Below are positions 45,889 through 57,613 of a stretch of DNA of 64,000 nt, one piece after another. A program made the position numbers and the translations under genes. The first letter of the stretch is position 1. Each line of letters begins with the position of its first letter. The notes below the pieces were generated by a model, which searched no databases, was not told the origin of the DNA, and saw nothing but the letters and a program-made list of their open reading frames with translations. This DNA is from Nitrosococcus watsonii C-113 (GTDB lineage: Bacteria; Pseudomonadota; Gammaproteobacteria; Nitrosococcales; Nitrosococcaceae). Location: contig NC_014315.1 of the NCBI RefSeq assembly GCF_000143085.1, forward strand, positions 2,262,001-2,326,000, given 5' to 3'.

Positions 45889-48711
45889 CTAAGCGAAAGC
45901 CCGCTGTTCTCCTCCGCCTTCGATATTCTCCACACAACGGCTGCACAATTCAGGATGATCTGCCTGGCTTCCCACCTCCTCCCGGTGATGCCAGCAACGC
46001 ACGCACTTGGGATAAGACGATGGGGTGATTGCCGCCCACAGGCCAGGCATTTCAGTTTCCAGGGCCTCAGCAGGCCGCTTTTGGGCCGGATGCACCCGGG
46101 CATAGGAAGTCATCAATACAAAACGGAGTTCATCGCCGAGTTTCCTCAAAGCCTGATAAAGGGACTCTTCGGCATAGAGATCCACCTCCGCATCCAGGGA
46201 AGAACCAATTCGTCCTTCTACCCGAACCCCCTCTAGCACCTTGGCGATGGCTTCCCTCGCCGCTAGCACTGCATCCCAAAAAACACGGCCCAAGGGAGCC
46301 TCTTCTCCCAAGGAGGGCAAGCCTTGATACCAGGTGGTTAGAAACACCGATTCGCCCCGCTCGCCCGGCAGGTATTGCCAGATTTCATCGGCGGTAAAAC
46401 TCAATACCGGGGCAAGCCAGCGCACTAGGGCCTCGGCAATGTGGTACATAGCGGTCTGAGCCGAACGCCGGGCGCGGCTATCGGCCTGGGTCGTGTATTG
46501 GCGATCCTTGATGATATCAAGATAAATCGCTCCCATGTCCACGGCACAGAAGTTGTGAACCCGCTGATAAATAAGATGGAAGTTATAATCCTCGTAAGCT
46601 TGGACAATCTCCGCCTGGAGCAAAGAAGCCCGATCCAGCGCCCAGCGATCCAGAGCCAGCATATTTTCAGCCGACACCCCATGGATGGCGGGATCAAAAC
46701 CATTTAAATTAGCCAACAGATAGCGGGCAGTGTTGCGCATACGGCGATAAGAATCAGCAATACGCTTCAGGATTTCATCCGAAACATTCATCTCGCCCCG
46801 GTAGTCGGTAGCCGCCACCCACAGGCGAAGGATATCCGCACCTAAGCTCTCCATGACTTGTTGCGGCGCCACAACATTACCCTGGGACTTAGACATCTTC
46901 TTACCCTTGGCATCCACGGTAAAGCCGTGGGTCAGCACCGTCCGGTAAGGCGCCGTACCCCGTATCGCCACCGAGGTCAGCAAGGACGACTGAAACCAAC
47001 CCCGATGCTGATCTGAGCCCTCCAGATAGAGATCGGCAGGCACACCCAGTTCTTTCCTCGCCTCCAGCACACACGCATGAGTCACCCCGGAATCAAACCA
47101 AACATCCAGAGTATCGCCGACCTTCTCATAGGCCGGGGCCTGACTGCCCAACAACTCCTTTGGCTCCAGTTCAAACCAAGCCTCTATCCCCTTCTCTTCT
47201 ACCCGTCGGGCCACTTCTTCCATGAGCCGGGAGGTATCCGGGTGCAGCTCGCCGCTTTGGCAATGGACAAACAAGGGGATGGGGGTTCCCCAAGCCCGCT
47301 GTCGAGAAATACACCAGTCGGGGCGATTTTCCACCATACCCTCAATCCGTTGTTGGCCCCAGCCAGGAAGCCAGCGGGTTTTTTTGATTTCCGCAAGAGC
47401 GGCGCTGCGCAAACCTTCCCGCTCCATATTGATAAACCATTGGGGTGTCGCCCGAAAAATAATGGGAGTTTTGTGACGCCAGCAATGGGGATAGCTATGC
47501 TGAAGAGGCTGCTCGCAGAGCAAAGCGCCCCGCTCCTTGAGGACCTGAATTATGTGATCGTTGGCTTTGAATACCGGCTCGCCGGCAAACAAAGGCGTTT
47601 CTGGTAAAAAACAACCCTTTCCGTCCACGGGGTTATCTATGGGCAACTGGTAGCGATTGCCAACCACGTAATCATCTTGGCCATGGCCCGGCGCCGTATG
47701 GACAGCCCCCGTCCCTGCTTCCAAATTGACATGTTCCCCCAGAATGACCGGTACCATCCGCTCATAAAACGGATGCCGCAATTTCAGCCCTTCCAGTTCG
47801 GCTCCCCGGCAAGTCGCTAAAATCACGGCGGACTCCGCGCTATAGCGAGCCAATACTTCCCGGTATAAGCCTTCGGCCAGCAGGAGGCGCTCCCGGCCCT
47901 GGCCGGCGTTGCATTCCACCAAGACATATTTCAAGGCAGGATGTAAGGCGACGGCCTGATTGGCTGGCAATGTCCAAGGGGTGGTGGTCCAAATCACCAC
48001 ACTCATAGGTCCGGTGCCTGGACTTTCCACTTTGCAGCGGGCCAGCCATTCCGTCTCCTCCGCTACCGGGAAACGGACATCGATCGCCGGTGAAGTTTTT
48101 TCTTGATACTCGACTTCCGCTTCCGCTAGAGCAGAGCCACAATCCACGCACCAATGAACGGGTTTCACCCCCCCATGCAGATGCCCCTTCGCGATGATCT
48201 TACCTAAGGCGCGGATAATATCCGCCTCGAACTGATAATCCATAGTAAGATAGGGCTGGCGCCAATCCCCCAGCACTCCCAAACGCTCAAAATCCTCGCG
48301 CTGAACATTCACCTGCTTGCGGGCATACTCCCGACAAGCTCGACGGAAGCTGGCCGCATCGATTTTTCGCCCCGGTTTACCTACTTTTTTTTCTACATTC
48401 AATTCAATAGGCAGGCCATGACAATCCCAGCCAGGAACATAGGGGGCATCAAAGCCACTCAGGGACTTTGATTTCACTATAATGTCTTTTAATATTTTGT
48501 TGACGGCATGGCCAATATGAATAGCGCCATTGGCATAGGGAGGGCCATCATGGAGAATAAAGCGGGGTCGGCCACGCGCTGCATGCCGCAGCTTCCCATA
48601 AAGCTCCATTGCTTGCCACCGTTTGAGTGCCTGGGGTTCACGCTGGGCCAAATTAGCCTTCATGGGAAAGGCGGTCTTGGGGAGATTAAGAGTCTCTTTA
48701 TATTTCGCCAC
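45889..48711 (-). CDS. ileS: Isoleucyl-tRNA synthetase
   Basis: A 940-residue class I synthetase of bacterial type. The HIGH motif is in [16 protein letters not shown] near residue 60, the editing (CP1) domain includes [24 protein letters not shown] lies near 605, and the C-terminal zinc ribbon has [12 protein letters not shown] and CSRCVENI near 900-925. It starts with GTG. The opening [15 protein letters not shown] is typical. A TATAAT box lies about 55 bases upstream. ribF, often just upstream, is not there: a divergent unknown gene follows. Confidence 0.98.
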   Translation of the reverse strand: MAKYKETLNLPKTAFPMKANLAQREPQALKRWQAMELYGKLRHAARGRPRFILHDGPPYANGAIHIGHAVNKILKDIIVKSKSLSGFDAPYVPGWDCHGLPIELNVEKKVGKPGRKIDAASFRRACREYARKQVNVQREDFERLGVLGDWRQPYLTMDYQFEADIIRALGKIIAKGHLHGGVKPVHWCVDCGSALAEAEVEYQEKTSPAIDVRFPVAEETEWLARCKVESPGTGPMSVVIWTTTPWTLPANQAVALHPALKYVLVECNAGQGRERLLLAEGLYREVLARYSAESAVILATCRGAELEGLKLRHPFYERMVPVILGEHVNLEAGTGAVHTAPGHGQDDYVVGNRYQLPIDNPVDGKGCFLPETPLFAGEPVFKANDHIIQVLKERGALLCEQPLQHSYPHCWRHKTPIIFRATPQWFINMEREGLRSAALAEIKKTRWLPGWGQQRIEGMVENRPDWCISRQRAWGTPIPLFVHCQSGELHPDTSRLMEEVARRVEEKGIEAWFELEPKELLGSQAPAYEKVGDTLDVWFDSGVTHACVLEARKELGVPADLYLEGSDQHRGWFQSSLLTSVAIRGTAPYRTVLTHGFTVDAKGKKMSKSQGNVVAPQQVMESLGADILRLWVAATDYRGEMNVSDEILKRIADSYRRMRNTARYLLANLNGFDPAIHGVSAENMLALDRWALDRASLLQAEIVQAYEDYNFHLIYQRVHNFCAVDMGAIYLDIIKDRQYTTQADSRARRSAQTAMYHIAEALVRWLAPVLSFTADEIWQYLPGERGESVFLTTWYQGLPSLGEEAPLGRVFWDAVLAAREAIAKVLEGVRVEGRIGSSLDAEVDLYAEESLYQALRKLGDELRFVLMTSYARVHPAQKRPAEALETEMPGLWAAITPSSYPKCVRCWHHREEVGSQADHPELCSRCVENIEGGGEQRAFA

Positions 48712-48765
48712 GTTTAACTTTTAACCATTCAATTCATTATTTTTTCAAAAACGACTTTTGAAGGG

Positions 48766-48771
48766 ATTATA
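48766..48771 (-). promoter_or_regulatory. Candidate -10 box of ileS
   Basis: A perfect TATAAT on the minus strand, with expected transcription start about 50 bases before the ileS GTG. No good -35 is seen 16-18 bases away, so the promoter is only partly supported. Confidence 0.4.
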
Positions 48772-48893
48772 CCGGCGTTATCCTGCCTCGCCCATGCAAA
48801 AAGGAAGCTAGTCAGCTTAATTTTTCTTAAATTAAATTTATTGAGCGTAGCTAAATCCATCCCTTCCAAATAGCCATAGAGAGTATTTTCACC

Positions 48894-49397
48894 ATGTCCC
48901 TTCAATCCTTGTCACAACTTCTAACACTACTCATTTTAACTGCGGCTCTTGGGAATATTAATGCCGCCGAAGTTTTAAGCTTATCCGCTCCGCCTCGCGG
49001 AATACAAACCCTGGGAGTGGAGGTTAGCGAGATTAATCAAGACTACAGGCGTTATGGCTTAGATGAGACGGCACTCGCCCAACATGTCGCGCAGCAATTA
49101 AAAAAGGCGGGATTTAAGGTAGTGCCCGTTGAAGAAATCGGGGACTCTCCCGATACTGCCTTATTGCGGGTAAAGCTAGATCTGGTGCGATCCTATTTGG
49201 GTTACTCCTACGCCCTCTCGGTTAAACTAATTCAGAAACTCCAATTAGCCGGTCCCCATGGACCCCTTGCTCCAGTAACCATCTGGTCGTCCACGGGCCG
49301 CAGCGGTTTTCTCAGAAGCGGGACACTACCTCGCCTCCGAAATTATATTGCTGACGCAGTGAAAGAGTTTATAGAAGCTACCCAAGCCAGCCATTAA
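48894..49397 (+). CDS. Exported protein of unknown function
   Basis: A 167-residue protein with a signal peptide (SLSQLLTLLILTAALGNINA, cut expected near residue 23-24). The mature part is alternating strand and helix: SAPPRGIQTLGVEVSEIN, then LAQHVAQQLKKAGFKVVPVEEIG, LLRVKLDLVRSYLGYSYALSVKLIQKL, and VTIWSSTGRSGFLRSGTLPRLRNYIADAVKEFIEA. This pattern suggests a small periplasmic alpha/beta domain resembling lipoprotein-type 'Rossmann-lite' envelope proteins, but I do not recognise a family. It is followed by sfsA after 23 bases. Confidence 0.7.
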   Translation: MSLQSLSQLLTLLILTAALGNINAAEVLSLSAPPRGIQTLGVEVSEINQDYRRYGLDETALAQHVAQQLKKAGFKVVPVEEIGDSPDTALLRVKLDLVRSYLGYSYALSVKLIQKLQLAGPHGPLAPVTIWSSTGRSGFLRSGTLPRLRNYIADAVKEFIEATQASH

Positions 49398-49420
49398 ACG
49401 AAACTGTTTAAGCTTATCCC

Positions 49421-50128
49421 ATGAACTTTGAGCAACCATTGTTGCCCGGTACATTACGCCGCCGCTACCAGCGATTTTTTGCTGAAGTAGAGCTTGAGGC
49501 CGGCGAACTCATCGTAGCCCACTGCCCCAATACGGGATCAATGCGAGGATTAGCCGAACCGGGGCTGAAAGTTTACGTCTCCCGCGCCAGCAACCCCCGC
49601 CGCAAACTTGCTTACACGCTAGAGCTAGTGGACGCTGATACCAGCCTGGTGGGCGTGCATACGGGCCGCGCTAACATTTTGACAAAAGAAGCCCTCGCGA
49701 CAGGGAAGATATCCCGACTCTTAGGCTATGGAAAAATCCGCCAGGAAGTCCGCTACAGTAAAAACTCCCGGATCGATCTTCTCCTGGAAGATCCTTCTAC
49801 CCAGCAGTGCTGTTACGTGGAAGTCAAAAGCGTCACCCTCAGGGAACGCGATGGGGCGGCCTGCTTCCCTGATGCTGTCACTACCCGTGGCGCCAAGCAC
49901 CTAGATGACTTGACCGCTACTGTATGTTCCCCCCGCCAGCGAGCGGTCATCTTCTATCTCGTGCAGCGGGAGGACTGCCACTGCTTTACCCCCGCTGATG
50001 ATATTGATCCCCGCTATGGCGCTAAACTCCGCTCCGCAATCAAGCAAGGAGTCGAAATACTGGCCTATGCCTGCCAAGTAACGCCCCAAGGTATTCAAGT
50101 CACTCAGCCGCTGCCTATCCGCTTATAG
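49421..50128 (+). CDS. sfsA: SfsA family DNA-binding/nuclease-like protein
   Basis: A 235-residue SfsA protein. Hallmarks are HCPNTGSMRGLAEPG near residue 35, NPRRKLAYTLELV, the nuclease-like core YVEVKSVTLRERDGAACFPDAVTTRGAKHL near 145-175, and YLVQREDCHCFTPADDIDPRYG. SfsA was found as a sugar-fermentation stimulator; the fold is restriction-endonuclease-like, and the D/ExK pattern (EVK) is intact here. It is convergent with galU. Confidence 0.94.
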   Translation: MNFEQPLLPGTLRRRYQRFFAEVELEAGELIVAHCPNTGSMRGLAEPGLKVYVSRASNPRRKLAYTLELVDADTSLVGVHTGRANILTKEALATGKISRLLGYGKIRQEVRYSKNSRIDLLLEDPSTQQCCYVEVKSVTLRERDGAACFPDAVTTRGAKHLDDLTATVCSPRQRAVIFYLVQREDCHCFTPADDIDPRYGAKLRSAIKQGVEILAYACQVTPQGIQVTQPLPIRL

Positions 50129-50164
50129 CAAACAGCGGCCTTTCCCTAAGTTATGACAATTCAA

Positions 50165-51058
50165 TCAAAGCGGGGACTGGGCCTGAGCAACCAGATGGCG
50201 CAAATAGTCTCTGAAGGAATCACCTAGCTCCGCATGCTTGAGGCCATACTCCACCGTGGCCTGAAGGTAGCCCAATTTACTGCCACAATCATAGCGCTTA
50301 CCTTCAAAGCGATAAGCAAACATATACTCCTCGCTCAATAAAGTGGCAAGGGCATCAGTCAATTGAATTTCGCCTCCAACTCCGTGAGGGGTAGCCTCTA
50401 AGAGACTAAAAATGCGGGGGGTTAAAATATAACGGCCCACCACCGCTAGAGATGAAGGCGCCTCTGCCGGTTTAGGCTTCTCGACAATTCCTTCCACCTT
50501 GTACTCCCGGCCCTCCGCCAAGCCAGGCTGAATAATACCGTATTGATCGGTGCTATCAGAAGCCACCTCTTCTACTCCCACGAGGCTGCAACGGTGCTTA
50601 CTAAATTGCTTTACCATTTGGGAGAGGCATCCCTCCGTCCCGGCATCAATCAGATCGTCGGCAAGGATCACCGCAAAGGGCTCCTCGCCTACGACTGGTG
50701 CGGCACAGAGCACCGCATGCCCCAACCCCAACGTCTCCTCCTGACGAATATAAACGCAGGTCACATCCTTAGGAATAATGTCTTGCACCAATTTGAGTAG
50801 CTTGTTTTTGCCGCGTCTTTCCAATTCTGCTTCAAGTTCATAAGCCATATCGAAATGATCAGGGATCGGGCGCTTATTTCGCCCGGTCACAAAAACCATC
50901 ACCTTAATCCCTGCCTCAACCGCCTCTTCAACCGCATACTGAATGAGCGGCTTATCGACGATTGGCAGCATCTCTTTCGGATTTGCTTTGGTCGCGGGAA
51001 GGAAACGAGTCCCCAGCCCCGCCACAGGGAATACAACCTTAGTAATGGGTTTTGTCAT
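50165..51058 (-). CDS. galU: UTP-glucose-1-phosphate uridylyltransferase
   Basis: A ~297-residue nucleotidyltransferase making UDP-glucose. [34 protein letters not shown] is the GalU signature; [10 protein letters not shown] and [12 protein letters not shown] are also clear. There are two adjacent ATGs; the second (51058) sits at a better distance from AGGAG. It directly follows the FlaA1-like dehydratase gene, whose stop overlaps the start region, so the two are an operon for surface polysaccharide sugar nucleotides. Confidence 0.96.
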   Translation of the reverse strand: MTKPITKVVFPVAGLGTRFLPATKANPKEMLPIVDKPLIQYAVEEAVEAGIKVMVFVTGRNKRPIPDHFDMAYELEAELERRGKNKLLKLVQDIIPKDVTCVYIRQEETLGLGHAVLCAAPVVGEEPFAVILADDLIDAGTEGCLSQMVKQFSKHRCSLVGVEEVASDSTDQYGIIQPGLAEGREYKVEGIVEKPKPAEAPSSLAVVGRYILTPRIFSLLEATPHGVGGEIQLTDALATLLSEEYMFAYRFEGKRYDCGSKLGYLQATVEYGLKHAELGDSFRDYLRHLVAQAQSPL

Positions 51059-51060
51059 CA

Positions 51061-52953
51061 TTAACTCCTGTTGATTGCGATTGCTTTAGAACCCACCTGT
51101 TGCAATTCAGCCTCTACCCTCACCTCCGGCAATAGGCGCCCTAACACCTGCTTCACCTGCCATTCCTCTCCCAGCTCACAGGCTTTTTCTAACTCATCCA
51201 ATCCGCTTTCCAATCGCCTCCAGTCAGTAGCACCATGCCGCGCTAGCAGTATCTTCGGCGATGGGGTAGGGACGGGAGATTCATGGGCATAAAATAATTC
51301 CTCATGAAGCTTTTCCCCTGGTCTCAGCCCCGTATAAATGATCTCCACCTCCGGTTCCTGGCCAGAAAGACGGATCATTTGCTCAGCAAGCTCGATAATT
51401 TTAACCGACTCGCCCATATCCAAGACGAATATTTCCCCTCCCTTGCCTATCATAGCGGCTTGGGTAATCAGGTGGCATGCTTCGGGAATAGTCATAAAAT
51501 AGCGGGTCATTTCAGGATGGGTCACCGTGACCGGCCCACCGGCGGCAATTTGGGCCTGAAATAACGGCACTACGCTCCCTGCTGATCCAAGCACATTGCC
51601 AAAACGCACAACGATAAACCGAGTTTGGCTGTGTCGATTAAGATCTTGGCAGAGAAGTTCCGCAACCCGCTTGCTGGCGCCCATCACACTGGTTGGATTA
51701 ACCGCTTTGTCGGTTGAAATCAGGACGAAAGTTCCACAACCTGCTTGCCTTGCCGCCTCGGCTAAACAGCGGGTTCCAAAAACATTGTTCCGCACGGCCT
51801 GCCGTATCTGCCTCTCTAGGAGAGGTACATGCTTATAAGCTGCTGCATGAAACACCACCTCTGGTGAATGACACGCCAGGATCTCCTTCACGCCAGCTTC
51901 ATCACGCACATCACATAAATAAGCATGGAGATTGAGAGCCGGAAGTTTCCGCCGCAACTCCTGCTCGAGACGATAGAGCTTATACTCGCTATTATCGATG
52001 ACAACAAGAGAAGCTGGCCCAAGGCGCCCTAATTGCCGGCAAAGCTCGGAGCCGATCGATCCTCCTCCGCCGCTGACTAGCAGGGATTTGGCTTCCAAAT
52101 CCTGGCGGATATAATCCCAATCCAAAAATATTTCATCCCGCCCCAGCAAATCATCAATAGCAACCTCTCGAAGCTCCTTGATGCTTGCCCGACCCGCAAC
52201 CAAATCTTGCAGGCGGGGTAAAGTCCGATAAGATACCTGTGCCTGCTCGCAGAGCGAAACAGCACGACGCATCTGCCGATTATTAGCAGAAGGCATCGCA
52301 ATCACTACCACATCTGCGGCCATCTCCCCCACCTTGGCAGGCAATTGTGCTAACAACCCCACGACCGGAATTCCTCGCACTTGCCGGCCTATCAGATCAG
52401 GCCGATCATCTAGAAAAGCCACCGGCAAGTAGTGACCCTCCACAAGCATATCGCGGACCAGCAAATCACCGGCACGACCAGCCCCTAAAATCAGGACTCG
52501 TTTTCGGTGAGGATTTGAGGCCAAGGTAAGACGGCGATCTTTCCACACCCGATAAGCAAGCCGGGGACCGGCTAGCAAAAGCAAAGAAAAGACAGGATAA
52601 AGCATCAATACACTGCGGGGTACACCGTTAAGACGGTTGATAAGAAAAAGCGTTAGCGCAACTAAAAGGGCCCCGTAACCTACGGCGCGAATGATATTTA
52701 ATAAATCAGGAATACTTGCAAAACGCCACAAGCCCCGATAAAGCCCTATCCAAATCAAAACGATGCTTTGGACCACCACGATCACCGGCAAGGTACTGAG
52801 ACAAGTCTCCCAGTCCACCCAATAAGGCGACAAATTGTAACGAATAAGATAGCTTAGCACCCAGGCCAAACAGACGGCAGTAACATCATGCACAATAACC
52901 ACGGCCCGCCGCTTTTGGGCCTGCAAAAAAGGGCCGATTCCACGCTTTGGCAC
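51061..52953 (-). CDS. FlaA1/WbpM-like UDP-sugar 4,6-dehydratase (polysaccharide biosynthesis)
   Basis: A 630-residue membrane protein. Four to five hydrophobic segments in the first ~145 residues are followed by a CoA-binding-like Rossmann domain ([19 protein letters not shown]) and a C-terminal extended SDR domain ([16 protein letters not shown] near 295, [24 protein letters not shown] near 410). The SDR uses the Met-Lys variant of the catalytic triad seen in WbpM, CapD and PglF, which make UDP-4-keto-6-deoxy sugars from UDP-GlcNAc. It starts with GTG after AGGGG. It lies before galU. Confidence 0.9.
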   Translation of the reverse strand: MPKRGIGPFLQAQKRRAVVIVHDVTAVCLAWVLSYLIRYNLSPYWVDWETCLSTLPVIVVVQSIVLIWIGLYRGLWRFASIPDLLNIIRAVGYGALLVALTLFLINRLNGVPRSVLMLYPVFSLLLLAGPRLAYRVWKDRRLTLASNPHRKRVLILGAGRAGDLLVRDMLVEGHYLPVAFLDDRPDLIGRQVRGIPVVGLLAQLPAKVGEMAADVVVIAMPSANNRQMRRAVSLCEQAQVSYRTLPRLQDLVAGRASIKELREVAIDDLLGRDEIFLDWDYIRQDLEAKSLLVSGGGGSIGSELCRQLGRLGPASLVVIDNSEYKLYRLEQELRRKLPALNLHAYLCDVRDEAGVKEILACHSPEVVFHAAAYKHVPLLERQIRQAVRNNVFGTRCLAEAARQAGCGTFVLISTDKAVNPTSVMGASKRVAELLCQDLNRHSQTRFIVVRFGNVLGSAGSVVPLFQAQIAAGGPVTVTHPEMTRYFMTIPEACHLITQAAMIGKGGEIFVLDMGESVKIIELAEQMIRLSGQEPEVEIIYTGLRPGEKLHEELFYAHESPVPTPSPKILLARHGATDWRRLESGLDELEKACELGEEWQVKQVLGRLLPEVRVEAELQQVGSKAIAINRS

Positions 52954-52985
52954 AGCTTAACCCCTCACTTTCTCATGGGGGAAAA

Positions 52986-55229
52986 TCACCCTATTGGGAC
53001 CATTCGCTCCACCTGTTGGAAGCCTCGCGGCAAAGTAAGGCCACGCCGTGCCCGTTCCCCCTGATAGGGTTCCAAATCCTCTGACTTGAGCGTTAAATGC
53101 CGACGCCCCGCAAAAACTTGCAGCGCTCCCCCCTGGGAGATAACAGCCAAGGCACGCACTGCCTCCTGCCCCTGGGCAAAGCGGGTCGATGAAATGTTGA
53201 TCAGTTTTACCCCCTTGCCACGAGCGATAAAAGGAAGATCTCGAAGTGGAAACAATAGCAGCCGGCCAACATTCGTCGCAACCGCCACTTGATCGAGCTC
53301 TCTATCTACCACTGGTACCGGAGGAAGGGCTTTTGCCCCCGCAGATACATTTAACACCGCCTTGCCCGCTCGGTTTTTGGTGTATAAATGCCGTGCTTGG
53401 CACAGAAAACCATAGCCCATATTACTGGCCATGAGGTAGAACTCTTCTGGCTCAGCTAATAATATGGCAACGAATTCCGCCCCTGGAGCAACCTGGAGGT
53501 GCCCACTCAAGGGTTCTCCTTGTCCTCGAGCCGAAGGTAAGCCATGTGCAGGTAAAGTATAGCTACGACCGGTGGAGTCTAAAAATACCGCCGGCTGATT
53601 GCTGCGGCCACGAGCAGAAGCTCGGTAGCTATCACCGGTGCGGTAGCTAAGCGCTGCGGGATTGACATCCTGGCTTTTGGCCGCCCGCACCCAGCCCTTC
53701 TCAGATAAAACCACAGTAATAAGCTCTGCCGGCAGTAAGCTTTGCTGATCTAACGCCGTGGCAGAGGGCCGTTCAACAATGGGTGAGCGGCGGGCATCAC
53801 CAAATTTTTCCGTATCCGCTAGTAATTCCTGGCGCAATAAATCTTTTATCCGGGACTCTGAACCTAACATTTTCTCGAGCCGCTTGCGTTCCGCCGCCAG
53901 CGCCTTATTTTCAGCTTGAATTTTGGTCTCTTCCAATCGAGCTAAATAACGGAGTTTAAGTTCTAAAATAGCCTCTGCTTGGCGATCCGAGAGTTTAAAT
54001 CGTGCTATCAAAACCGGCTTTGGCACCTCTTCATTCCGAATGATAGCAACCACTTCATCAATATTTAGATAAGCAATCAGCAAGCCTGCTAAAACTTGCA
54101 GGCGATCCTCTACCTTCTCTAAACGATACTGGAAACGGCGGCGCAGGGTTCCAATTCGAAAATGGAACCATTCCCCCAACAGATCACGAAGGTTTTTCAC
54201 CTGGGGTCGACCATCTAGGCCGATGACATTGAAGTTGACCCGGTAGCTGCGTTCCAGATCCGTGGTCGCAAATAGATGGGACATTACCGTCTCCACTTCT
54301 ATTCGGCGAGCATGGGGTACCAAAACCAAACGAGTGGGATTTTCATGATCGGATTCATCCCGCAGGTCTGCCAGCATCGGCAGTTTTTTAGCCTGCATTT
54401 GCTGAGCAATTTGCTCTAAAACGCGTGCCCCTGAAACTTGATGCGGCAAAGCATTAACCACAATATTGCCCTGCTCCACCCTATATCGGGCGCGTAAGCG
54501 CACGCTTCCCTGTCCTGTCTCATACATCTTAACCAGGGCTGCCGATGGCGTAATGATTTCCGCCTCCGTGGGATAGTCCGGCCCTGGGAGGTACTCGCAC
54601 AATTCCGCTACAGTTGCATTCGGACATTGCAATAAATGCAGGCAAGCAGCAGCTACTTCATGGAGATTATGGGGAGGAATATCCGTGGCCATCCCTACCG
54701 CAATCCCCATAGTGCCATTAAGCAATACATGGGGAACTCGTGCCGGGAGCAGGCGCGGTTCCTGCAAGGTGCCATCGAAGTTCGGCGTCCAATTGACGGT
54801 TCCTTGCCCAACTTCCGCTAACAATAACTCGGCGAAGGGCGCTAAGCGCGCCTCCGTGTAGCGCATGGCGGCAAAGGATTTAGGATCATCCGGCGAGCCC
54901 CAATTGCCCTGCCCTGCTATCAGGGGATAACGATAGGAGAATTGTTGGGCCATCAGTACCATGGCTTCGTAACAAGCACTATCTCCATGGGGATGATATT
55001 TCCCTAGCACATCTCCAACGGTACGGGCCGATTTTTTATATTTAGCGCTGGCTGACAATCCCAGTTCAGACATGGCGTAAATGATACGGCGTTGTACCGG
55101 CTTTAACCCATCTCCAAGATGGGGGAGCGCTCGGTCCAAAATGACGTACATGGAATAATCCAGGTACGCTTTTTCGGCAAACTCTCCCAGTGGCCGTTCT
55201 TCAATATCGAGATTGGTGGAAATATTCAT
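52986..55229 (-). CDS. parC: DNA topoisomerase IV subunit A
   Basis: A 747-residue type IIA topoisomerase subunit. The quinolone-resistance region reads [11 protein letters not shown] with Ser84 and Glu88 in wild-type form, and the catalytic Tyr is Y124 in [12 protein letters not shown]. The C-terminal part forms the degenerate beta-pinwheel. It decatenates daughter chromosomes with ParE. Its ATG overlaps the parE stop by four bases. Length, lack of the GyrA-box (QRRGGKG) and position after parE separate it from GyrA. Confidence 0.96.
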   Translation of the reverse strand: MNISTNLDIEERPLGEFAEKAYLDYSMYVILDRALPHLGDGLKPVQRRIIYAMSELGLSASAKYKKSARTVGDVLGKYHPHGDSACYEAMVLMAQQFSYRYPLIAGQGNWGSPDDPKSFAAMRYTEARLAPFAELLLAEVGQGTVNWTPNFDGTLQEPRLLPARVPHVLLNGTMGIAVGMATDIPPHNLHEVAAACLHLLQCPNATVAELCEYLPGPDYPTEAEIITPSAALVKMYETGQGSVRLRARYRVEQGNIVVNALPHQVSGARVLEQIAQQMQAKKLPMLADLRDESDHENPTRLVLVPHARRIEVETVMSHLFATTDLERSYRVNFNVIGLDGRPQVKNLRDLLGEWFHFRIGTLRRRFQYRLEKVEDRLQVLAGLLIAYLNIDEVVAIIRNEEVPKPVLIARFKLSDRQAEAILELKLRYLARLEETKIQAENKALAAERKRLEKMLGSESRIKDLLRQELLADTEKFGDARRSPIVERPSATALDQQSLLPAELITVVLSEKGWVRAAKSQDVNPAALSYRTGDSYRASARGRSNQPAVFLDSTGRSYTLPAHGLPSARGQGEPLSGHLQVAPGAEFVAILLAEPEEFYLMASNMGYGFLCQARHLYTKNRAGKAVLNVSAGAKALPPVPVVDRELDQVAVATNVGRLLLFPLRDLPFIARGKGVKLINISSTRFAQGQEAVRALAVISQGGALQVFAGRRHLTLKSEDLEPYQGERARRGLTLPRGFQQVERMVPIG

Positions 55230-57112
55230 AGCTCGGCCAAATTACCGCTTTCTTCCAGCCATCGCCTGCGATCCGCGGCACGGCGCTTGGCTAACAACCG
55301 ATCCAGCAACGGCTCCGGATCATCCTCGGGAGTCACCGTCAAACGCACTAATCGCCGCGTCTCTGGCGCCATGGTAGTCTCCCGCAACTGCATGGGGTTC
55401 ATCTCCCCCAACCCTTTAAAACGCTGGATATTAATTTTTCCTTTAATTTTTTCGGCGGCAATCCGATCGAGCACTCCTTGCCGTTCCGCCCCGTCAAGGG
55501 CATAGAAAACGCGCTTGCCGACATCGATGCGATAAAGGGGCGGCATCGCCACATAAATGTGGCCTGCCTCAACCAGCGGCCGAAAATGCCGTAAGAATAA
55601 CGCCGAAAGCAAGGCAGCAATATGAGCGCCATCGGAATCGGCATCGGCAAGAATACAGATTTTACCGTAGCGTAAACTATCAAGCTTATCCGAGCCGGGA
55701 TCTACCCCCAGCGCAACCGCAATATTATGCACTTCCTGGGAAGCTAACACCTGGGCTGAATCTATCTCCCAGGTATTGAGGATTTTCCCACGAAGGGGCA
55801 TGATGGCTTGAAACTCCCTATCCCGCCCCTGCTTCGCACTGCCGCCAGCAGAATCTCCCTCCACCAGAAAAAGCTCCGTAAGGCTTACCTCTTGACTGGT
55901 GCAGTCCGCTAATTTTCCTGGCAGTGCAGGACCGGCTTGGATACGCTTGCGAACCACCTTTTTAGCCTGGCGTAAACGCCGCTGGGCATTGTCAATTGCT
56001 AATTCTGCAATCGCTTCTCCAATGGCCACATGCTGGTTAAGCCACAGGCTAAAAGAATCCTTGACGACTCCAGCAACAAAGCTAGCGCATTCCCGGGAAG
56101 ATAGGCGTTCTTTAGTTTGCCCGGAAAACTGAGGGTCGAGAAGTTTCACCGAAAGTACATAACTCACTCGCTCCCAAACATCATCAGGGGCCAGTTTTAC
56201 ACCCTTTGGCAGAAGATTCCGAAACTCACAAAACTCTCGCACGGCCTCCAATACCCCCCCCCGCAAGCCATTGACATGAGTACCTCCTTGGGGCGTTGGA
56301 ATCAAATTAACGTAGCTTTCCGCCACCACCTCACCCCCCTCAGGCAACCAAGTAAACGCCCAGCAGACTTCTTCAGTATTACCTTGCATTTCTCCGGTAA
56401 AAGGAGGGTCAGGCAAGTACGATAGCGCTCCTAGCTCATCTCTGAGATAAGCTAAAAGTCCCTCTTGATAGCGCCAATTGGCCGCCTCACCGGTAACAAC
56501 ATCGCTAAAAGTTACCTGAAGGCCAGGACACAGCACCGCCTTGGCACGCAAAATATGCTTAAGCCGTGCTACGGAGAACTTGGGCGTGTCAAAAAACGCC
56601 GGATCTGGCCAAAAACGCAGTACGGTACCGGTGCTACGCTTACCTACCTTATTGATCGCCCTTAAAGCCGAAACCCGTTCGCCATTAGCAAAAGCGATAT
56701 GATATTCGCAACTATCGCGCCGTACCCAAACCTCCAGGCGCGAGGAAAGGGCGTTCACCACTGAAACCCCTACCCCATGCAACCCCCCCGCAAAGCGATA
56801 ACTCTTAGAAGAGAATTTACCGCCCGCATGGAGCCGGGAAAGAATCACTTCTATCCCTGGCAACCGCTCCTCTGGATGCAGATCCACCGGCATTCCCCGG
56901 CCATCATCGCGCACCGTTAAGGAGCCATCTGATTGAAGCACGACATCGATATGGGTAGCAAACCCCGCAATGGCCTCATCGACGCTATTATCAATGACCT
57001 CCTGGGCTAAATGATTAGGCCGTTGGGTATCGGTATACATTCCTGGCCGCTTGCGTACCGGGTCCAAGCCCGTCAGTACTTCTATCGCGGCGGCATTATA
57101 ATTTCCACTCAT
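55226..57112 (-). CDS. parE: DNA topoisomerase IV subunit B
   Basis: A 628-residue ATPase subunit. GHKL motifs: [13 protein letters not shown] near residue 40, [14 protein letters not shown], and [15 protein letters not shown] near 110. The TOPRIM domain shows [28 protein letters not shown], and [11 protein letters not shown]. The start ATG is fixed by the family opening, yet the only good ribosome binding site (AGGAGG) is 18 bases away and serves a four-codon leader frame that overlaps the start (see the leader entry). Confidence 0.96.
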   Translation of the reverse strand: MSGNYNAAAIEVLTGLDPVRKRPGMYTDTQRPNHLAQEVIDNSVDEAIAGFATHIDVVLQSDGSLTVRDDGRGMPVDLHPEERLPGIEVILSRLHAGGKFSSKSYRFAGGLHGVGVSVVNALSSRLEVWVRRDSCEYHIAFANGERVSALRAINKVGKRSTGTVLRFWPDPAFFDTPKFSVARLKHILRAKAVLCPGLQVTFSDVVTGEAANWRYQEGLLAYLRDELGALSYLPDPPFTGEMQGNTEEVCWAFTWLPEGGEVVAESYVNLIPTPQGGTHVNGLRGGVLEAVREFCEFRNLLPKGVKLAPDDVWERVSYVLSVKLLDPQFSGQTKERLSSRECASFVAGVVKDSFSLWLNQHVAIGEAIAELAIDNAQRRLRQAKKVVRKRIQAGPALPGKLADCTSQEVSLTELFLVEGDSAGGSAKQGRDREFQAIMPLRGKILNTWEIDSAQVLASQEVHNIAVALGVDPGSDKLDSLRYGKICILADADSDGAHIAALLSALFLRHFRPLVEAGHIYVAMPPLYRIDVGKRVFYALDGAERQGVLDRIAAEKIKGKINIQRFKGLGEMNPMQLRETTMAPETRRLVRLTVTPEDDPEPLLDRLLAKRRAADRRRWLEESGNLAEL

Positions 57113-57136
57113 ACTTTTTGCATATAAATTCCTCCT
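57109..57136 (-). promoter_or_regulatory. Leader mini-ORF (4 codons) overlapping parE start
   Basis: On the minus strand AGGAGG (57131-57136) is followed after seven bases by ATG CAA AAA GTA TGA (57123-57109). The TGA overlaps the parE ATG as ATGA. No in-frame alternative parE start (ATG, GTG or TTG) exists closer to the AGGAGG. The layout suggests coupled translation of parE from the mini-ORF. Confidence 0.5.
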
Positions 57137-57261
57137 ATCTTTAGTTAAGATAGGATTATTTATCCATTTATTTTATTTTCACATTACCCGGAAAGGGCAG
57201 AAACCATTTTTACTGGCCAGCCACAACCCCAAGAGCTACTCAACGATCTCATTACCTTACC

Positions 57262-57603
57262 TTATTCTGGATGGCTATGACGATAGACAATCACTTGCAC
57301 TGGTTCTAGGGTTACCAGCCCCTCCTCAATAAGGCTATCCAATTCAGGCAAGAATCTGGCGATTCGCTCCGGCTGATCCACGATCTCAATCACCATGGGC
57401 AAGTCTTCCGAAAGGCGGAGGATTTTTGCCGTATGGATGCGGCTACTGGCGCCAAATCCTAAGGTTCCACGCAGAACAGTGGCTCCGGCCAAGCCACAAC
57501 GGCGCGCCTCTTCCACAACAATTTCATATAATGGCCGCCCCTGATATTTATCGCTTTCTCCAATGAAAACGCGGAGCAACTCGGCTTCCGATGGTTGCTT
57601 CAC
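57262..57603 (-). CDS. DUF190 family protein
   Basis: A 113-residue DUF190 protein: SDKYQGRPLYEIVVEEARRCGLAGATVLRGTLGFGASSRIHTAKILRLSEDLPMVIEIVD, then helices. The ferredoxin-like/PII-like fold suggests a small ligand-binding regulator. It starts at GTG with AGGGAGG upstream and lies 10 bases after crcB. DUF190 next to crcB is a recurring pairing, suggesting a role in fluoride response, but its ligand is not known. Confidence 0.9.
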   Translation of the reverse strand: MKQPSEAELLRVFIGESDKYQGRPLYEIVVEEARRCGLAGATVLRGTLGFGASSRIHTAKILRLSEDLPMVIEIVDQPERIARFLPELDSLIEEGLVTLEPVQVIVYRHSHPE

Positions 57604-57613
57604 TGCTGCCTCC

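Noticed and set aside
47077-47607. 176-codon frame antisense to ileS
   Set aside because: Shadow of the ileS coding strand, without binding site or domain.
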